From NCBI GenBank assembly GCA_039715185.1, contig JBDLIA010000030.1, forward strand, positions 1 through 35,043: 35,043 bases of DNA, read 5' to 3'. The stretch comes from Gemmatimonadota bacterium. Its GTDB lineage: Bacteria > Gemmatimonadota > Gemmatimonadetes > Longimicrobiales > RSA9. Under the pieces are notes generated by a model. It searched no databases and was not told where the DNA came from. It worked only from the letters and a program-made list of their open reading frames with translations. Positions 31,329 through 35,043 of this stretch are shown one piece after another. The number at the start of each line of letters is the position of its first letter. The stretch's first letter is position 1. A program made the translations under genes and the position numbers.

Positions 31329-33173
31329 CTAGCGCGCGGTGAGCGCAACGCGGAACGGCGGCTGCCCCGGCCAGCGCGGAACCTCCAGCACGTAGGTGCC
31401 CGGACGATCGGGGGTGAAGCTGACGTCCAGCGTCTCTCCCACGTCCACTTCACCCACCGCGGGTACCGGGTGGGCGCGGGCGGCGCCCACAGCCGCGCCA
31501 TCCTCGGCGACGCGTCGCCATTGCATGAGCTGGCCGTCGGGATCGCGCAGGCGGAGTTCCCTGGGCGCGGCCGGCGCGATGTTCACGAAGCGCAATCGCT
31601 GCGACACCCCCACCGCGATTTCGCGCCCCTCCGGATCGCTCGACCCGTTCAGCTCCCACGTCGGCGGGGCGTCGCCGCCGCCCCACCCCAGGACGAAGAG
31701 GTGGTCGGTGGCGGGGTCGTACTCCTCGCCCGGCTCGAGCACCAGGATGGCGCCGTACATGCCCCGACTGAGCTGGCGGATGTCGCGCAGGTGGCTGTGG
31801 TAGATGAACGTCCCGGGGCGCTTGAGCGTCAGGTGCGCCTCGAAGGTGTCGCCCGGCTCCACCGGGTGCGCGATCCGCCCCGCAGTGCCGCTCCAATCGG
31901 GCACGCCGTCGGAGTAGCTCTCGAGTTCCAGGCCGTGCCAGTGGATACTCGTCGACTCGTCCAGGTGATTGATGACCTGGACCGCGGTCGCCTCCCCGCG
32001 CGTCAGTATCAAGGGCGGACCCGGGATCGTGGCCGACTCCATCGGCTCCACGCGATCGCCCGCCAGACGGAACGCGAGCCCGTCCATCTCCTCCCACTGA
32101 TCCTCGATCGTCTCCGCGTGGAGCTGTAGCGTGCGCTCCGTGCTCCAGCGATAGGCGTCCGGATCATCCGGATCGGGGCGCACCTCGATGCCCAGCGCCA
32201 GCCCGGCCATGTGGGGAGCGTGCTCTCCGTCCGCCACCGGGGTGAGGCGCAGCGCGCCGTTCACGTGGTAGCTCAGGTGGCAGTGGAAGATCCAGTTGCC
32301 GGGATGATCCGGGGGCGACCAGGTCACGTACATGGACTCGCCCGGCTCGAGCTGCTCGGTCACCGCCTGACGGCGCATCGCGGGGTCGAATGTCTCGCTC
32401 GCCACGAAGTCGCCCTTGCCGTCGACGCGGAAGAAGTAGCCGTGCAGGTGCATGGGGTGCCCGCGCTCCGAGGCGTTGATCCAGCGCCAGCGGATGGTGT
32501 CGCCTACGGTGTAGACCAGACGCTCCGTGTGCGGCCATGATTTGCCGTTGATCACCAGGGTCTGGCGCCGATCCGCGTCGGGGTCGGTCCGGTTCGGCGC
32601 CTCCTCCCACACGCCGATCACGAACACCTGGTCGGGGGGAGTCGGGCCCGGCTCGTCGATCACCAACGCGCCCAGCATCATGTTGTCATGGCCCCGATCG
32701 CCACCCACTTCGGCGATGATGTTGGTCGATGCCCAGTAGGAGAAGGAGCCCGGAGCGTCGGCCCGGAAGCGCACCTCGCTGGTCTTCCCGGGCCTGATGA
32801 GCACGGGCGGGGGCGCCTCGGAGAGCGGCTCCACGGATCGGTCAAAGAGCCCGTGCACGAACACCGCGACGCCCACGTTGTTGCGAATCCTGGCGCGCAC
32901 CTCGGTGCCCGCCGGGACTCGCAGGAGGGGCCCGGGGACGCTGAGCCCCCTGCCGCGCTCGCCGAACGCCATGACCGTCAGCGCGATCCCGTCTTCCGCC
33001 TCGGGCTTCCAGTTCCCCTTGCCGATCACCAGATCGACGTCGAGCACGCCGTCGGCCACGACTCCCGCGGCCACCTCGTTGCCGTGGGTACGCACGGGCC
33101 TCGGCGCCCGCTGCGCGGCGATGGGCTCACCGAAAGCCAAGAGCAGCACGAACGCCAGTCGCAAAGCGCGCAT
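31329..33173 (-). CDS. Multicopper oxidase with permuted copper-binding motifs
   Basis: A 614-residue exported protein with a signal peptide (about residues 1-20, ending IAAQ) and four cupredoxin-like segments. Segment 1 (about 40-175) keeps a lone VFVHG and has lost the HSH pair (YWAS). Segment 2 (about 180-350) has HPMHLHG at 239-245 and HCHLSYH at 297-303, with C298 and H303 as type 1 ligands and L308 at the axial position. Segment 3 (about 375-490) has HWHG at 411-414 and HSH at 459-461. Segment 4 (about 495-614) has no copper ligands. In ordinary laccases and CueO the HWHG and HSH pair comes first and the HPMHLHG and HCH pair last, so the order here is reversed. Start ATG 33173 has GAGGG upstream. 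Confidence 0.85.
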   Translation of the reverse strand: MRALRLAFVLLLAFGEPIAAQRAPRPVRTHGNEVAAGVVADGVLDVDLVIGKGNWKPEAEDGIALTVMAFGERGRGLSVPGPLLRVPAGTEVRARIRNNVGVAVFVHGLFDRSVEPLSEAPPPVLIRPGKTSEVRFRADAPGSFSYWASTNIIAEVGGDRGHDNMMLGALVIDEPGPTPPDQVFVIGVWEEAPNRTDPDADRRQTLVINGKSWPHTERLVYTVGDTIRWRWINASERGHPMHLHGYFFRVDGKGDFVASETFDPAMRRQAVTEQLEPGESMYVTWSPPDHPGNWIFHCHLSYHVNGALRLTPVADGEHAPHMAGLALGIEVRPDPDDPDAYRWSTERTLQLHAETIEDQWEEMDGLAFRLAGDRVEPMESATIPGPPLILTRGEATAVQVINHLDESTSIHWHGLELESYSDGVPDWSGTAGRIAHPVEPGDTFEAHLTLKRPGTFIYHSHLRDIRQLSRGMYGAILVLEPGEEYDPATDHLFVLGWGGGDAPPTWELNGSSDPEGREIAVGVSQRLRFVNIAPAAPRELRLRDPDGQLMQWRRVAEDGAAVGAARAHPVPAVGEVDVGETLDVSFTPDRPGTYVLEVPRWPGQPPFRVALTAR

Positions 33174-33325
33174 TATCGATCCCTCGTCGGGGTTGGATTG
33201 TGTTGGCCGTTCAGTCGATCCGCGTCCGAGCGGATGGAGGCGGGGTCGGCGTCCCCCTACGCCGTGGGTCCTCCCGGACACAACGTTGGGCCCGCGCCTC
33301 GGGCGCGCAACAAGGCGAGAGTCCT

Positions 33326-33360
33326 TCCCCCCGCGCCGGAGGTCGGCGGGCGCGGGGGGA
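33326..33360. terminator. Strong GC hairpin after the cyclophilin gene
   Basis: TCCCCCCGCGCC (33326-33337) and GGCGCGGGGGGA (33349-33360) form a perfect 12-bp stem with an 11-nt loop. It lies 31 bp past the cyclophilin stop on the minus strand and before the multicopper oxidase gene. No T tract follows on that strand. The rest of 33174-33390 shows no gene. Confidence 0.55.
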
Positions 33361-33390
33361 TGCCCGGATGGCCGAAAAGCAGCGCGGCGG

Positions 33391-33882
33391 CTAGGAGGCG
33401 GCGCTCAGCTCGATTGACTCGATCTCGACCGGCTCGGACGGCTTGTCGGACCGGTCGGTAGCCACCCCTCCGATCGCCTCGATGACGTCCATGCCTTCGA
33501 CGACTCTGCCGAACACCGCGTGTTTGCCGTCCAGCCAGTTGGTCGCGGCGAGGGTGATGAAGAACTGCGAGCCGCCGCTGTTCGGCCCCGCGTTGGCCAT
33601 CGACAGGATTCCCGCGCCGTCGTGACGCAGCTCAGGGTGGAACTCGTCGGGGATGGTGTAGCCCGGGCCTCCCCGTCCGGTGCCGGTGGGGTCTCCTCCC
33701 TGAAGCATGAATCCCGCGATGATCCGGTGGAAGATCACCCCGTCGTAGAAGCCCTTTTCGATCAGGTCGATGAAGTTGCCCGTCGTCTTCGGAGCGCGGG
33801 CCTCGAACAGCTCGACGCTGAAGGAGCCGTGATTGGTGTTGAACGTGGCGGTGCGGTTTGCCAAGAAGATCTCCCGATTCAT
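33391..33882 (-). CDS. Peptidyl-prolyl cis-trans isomerase, cyclophilin type
   Basis: A 163-residue cytosolic-looking cyclophilin with no signal peptide. The catalytic set is present: FHR in [21 protein letters not shown], the QFF of [22 protein letters not shown], and the tryptophan that in other cyclophilins contacts cyclosporin. It catalyses proline isomerisation during protein folding. The start is ATG 33882. The gene stands between the multicopper oxidase and the DUF11 gene on the same strand, with strong hairpins on either side, so it is likely monocistronic. Confidence 0.94.
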   Translation of the reverse strand: MNREIFLANRTATFNTNHGSFSVELFEARAPKTTGNFIDLIEKGFYDGVIFHRIIAGFMLQGGDPTGTGRGGPGYTIPDEFHPELRHDGAGILSMANAGPNSGGSQFFITLAATNWLDGKHAVFGRVVEGMDVIEAIGGVATDRSDKPSEPVEIESIELSAAS

Positions 33883-33902
33883 TTCGTCGCCATGATGGAA
33901 GC

Positions 33903-33926
33903 GGACCGGCGCCGAAGCGCCGGTCC
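33903..33926 (-). other. Stable hairpin with UUCG tetraloop (minus strand)
   Basis: GGACCGGCGC (33903-33912) and GCGCCGGTCC (33917-33926) form a 10-bp stem. Read on the minus strand the loop is TTCG closed by C-G, the extra-stable UUCG tetraloop. It lies 75 bp after the DUF11 gene stop and 20 bp before the cyclophilin start, so it is either the upstream terminator or part of the cyclophilin leader. No T run follows. Confidence 0.55.
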
Positions 33927-34001
33927 GGGTGATCCAACCTAGCCAGTTGTCGCCCCGGCCGCTGCGAGGTCACCTCCCCACAGCAGCCGACGCGGTTTCC
34001 T

Positions 34002-35043
34002 TCAAGGGTTCTCGTCAGGCGGCACGAGGATATCGAACGGCTCGGACGAGGTGTCGGGAATCGGCACGCCCTCCTTCAGCGTCAAAGTATTGTTGCACAC
34101 CACATCGGCGTCCAGGATCAGGATGTCGACCTCGGGCAGCGTCGATGAGGAGAGGCCCAGCAGAGTACGCACGTCCAGCACCAGGAACGCCACGGTGCCG
34201 AGGTTGGCGCCCTGCAGGTTGCCCTGAATCGGCCCGTAGTTGATGCTGATGTCGCTGTCATAGACGACCGCGCAGAGCGTCATCCCGATGAGCATGTAGA
34301 GCCCGTCCGCACGCAACGGAATCACGTCCGGAATCTCGTCCAACAGGATCTCAGGGTCGGCGCCTGTGCCCAGCCCCGGGCCCACGCTGTAGCTGGGCGG
34401 GTTGGTCGGATCACCTACGAAGTTACGGAGACCATCCCCCGTCGGCCCGGCGTTCGCCCAGGAGTCCGGTATGGTCTGAGGCGAGAACCAGCCCTCGTCG
34501 CCCACCTCGCCGCTGTACAACGTGATCGTGTCCCCCACGTTCTGCGCGAAGAACTTCAACTGCTTGCGCAGGCCAATGTCCGCAATGTTGTCGTTGACCT
34601 GCGGGGCGTTGAAGAAGTTCGGCGGCAGACCGTTGTCGATCGCGTCCTCGTCGAGGAGGATGAAGCCCACGCCGGGGCACTGGACGACCAGCGAGTCGAT
34701 GTCCATGACCGACGTGTCGTTGTCGGCGACCGCGTGGCCGGTGTTGGTCACCGTGCCGCAGTCGGCCGTGTCGGTCTCCGCGCTGACGGTGACCGAGGAC
34801 GTGTCGTCCTCCATCAGCGTGCCGAAGTCACAGGTCAGGATGCCGCTCGTGATCGAGCAGTCGGCGTTGGCCGGATCCTCGAACCAGCTCAGCCCGCCGT
34901 TCGGCAGCGTGTCGGTCAGCGTGACGTTGTCGGCGTCGCCCGGGCCGTCGTTCCAGACCTCGATCGTGAAGCTGATCGTGTCGCCGGCGCTGACCGTGTC
35001 GGCCGCCGCCGTCTTCCGGATGTCGATGTCCGGGCACTGGACC
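34002..35043 (-). CDS. DUF11-repeat surface protein, C-terminal part (5' end outside window)
   Basis: The minus-strand frame is open from the window edge to a TGA at 34002-34004, giving 347 residues. Residues 1-85 form one full DUF11-type repeat: DIRKTAAADTVSAGDTISF at the front, IEVWNDGPGDADNVTLTDTLP in the middle and FEDPANADCSI, then ILTCDFG, near the end. It is followed by VVQCP, the same tag that opens the window (VQCPDI), so repeats of about 120 residues probably continue upstream. After about residue 125 a different, acidic domain of about 220 residues (FILLDEDAIDNGLPPNFFN, then GDTITLYSGEVGDEGWF) runs to the end. I do not recognise it, and no LPXTG or membrane anchor follows. The gene is probably large and secreted; function unknown. 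Confidence 0.8.
   Translation of the reverse strand, partial: VQCPDIDIRKTAAADTVSAGDTISFTIEVWNDGPGDADNVTLTDTLPNGGLSWFEDPANADCSITSGILTCDFGTLMEDDTSSVTVSAETDTADCGTVTNTGHAVADNDTSVMDIDSLVVQCPGVGFILLDEDAIDNGLPPNFFNAPQVNDNIADIGLRKQLKFFAQNVGDTITLYSGEVGDEGWFSPQTIPDSWANAGPTGDGLRNFVGDPTNPPSYSVGPGLGTGADPEILLDEIPDVIPLRADGLYMLIGMTLCAVVYDSDISINYGPIQGNLQGANLGTVAFLVLDVRTLLGLSSSTLPEVDILILDADVVCNNTLTLKEGVPIPDTSSEPFDILVPPDENP

Noticed and set aside
1-35043. CRISPR array, tRNA or rRNA genes, insertion sequences, prophage
   Set aside because: No regularly spaced repeats, no T-loop motif in a tRNA-like context, no ribosomal RNA sequence and no transposase or integrase frames were seen.

Overview
This is a GC-rich, gene-dense bacterial chromosome segment of about 35 kb. 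It comes from an envelope-bearing (diderm) heterotroph: there is a TonB-dependent receptor-like protein, TonB_C-like and lipobox proteins, a periplasmic adaptor and secreted copper and penicillin-binding enzymes. The PSP1/RicT-metG-M23 block, a duplicated 'ADOP'-type ABC permease under a PadR regulator, and a DUF11-repeat giant protein fit Gemmatimonadota best. That placement is inference from gene content, and Acidobacteriota-like neighbours cannot be excluded without a tree. I see no rRNA, tRNA, CRISPR array, insertion sequence or phage gene.

Layout. 1-3.0 kb: the end of a DUF3237 gene, then a small-molecule exporter (EamA) coupled to an ABM-fold protein and divergent from a CGNR zinc-finger regulator, with a clear promoter and operator array between them, then an unknown exported protein. 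3.1-7.5 kb: ricT-like and metG (overlapping), an M23 envelope peptidase with a near-consensus promoter, and a coiled-coil lipoprotein, separated by strong hairpins. 7.6-10.6 kb: a FadJ/FadB-type beta-oxidation enzyme overlapping a TonB_C-like secreted protein. 10.6-15.9 kb (minus): padR, duplicated permease, HlyD-type adaptor and LolD/MacB-type ATPase, with two matching palindromic operators in front. 16.0-18.7 kb (minus): a K+ channel-RCK protein, ECF sigma factor, zf-HC2 anti-sigma factor and YbjQ protein form a tight operon, facing a small membrane ORF. 18.7-19.4 kb: a decayed class V aminotransferase/cysteine desulfurase-like remnant. 19.4-23.0 kb: receptor, second ECF sigma factor and its anti-sigma factor, closed by a textbook terminator.

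23.1-28.5 kb: DacB-type D,D-carboxypeptidase (minus), then rhomboid protease, a small membrane protein and a MATE exporter (plus), meeting TerC (minus). 28.7-31.3 kb: an aldehyde dehydrogenase followed by a lipoprotein-type cyclase/kynurenine-formamidase-fold hydrolase. 31.3-35.0 kb (minus): a multicopper oxidase with its copper motifs in permuted order, a cyclophilin, and the C-terminal end of a DUF11-repeat surface protein running off the window.

Most of the window is core or envelope housekeeping. The parts I would look at first are the two regulator-operator arrays, the two ECF/anti-sigma modules with their unusual partners (a channel with an atypical filter, and an outer-membrane receptor), and the permuted multicopper oxidase. 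I found nothing that is clearly a wholly new defence or mobile system.
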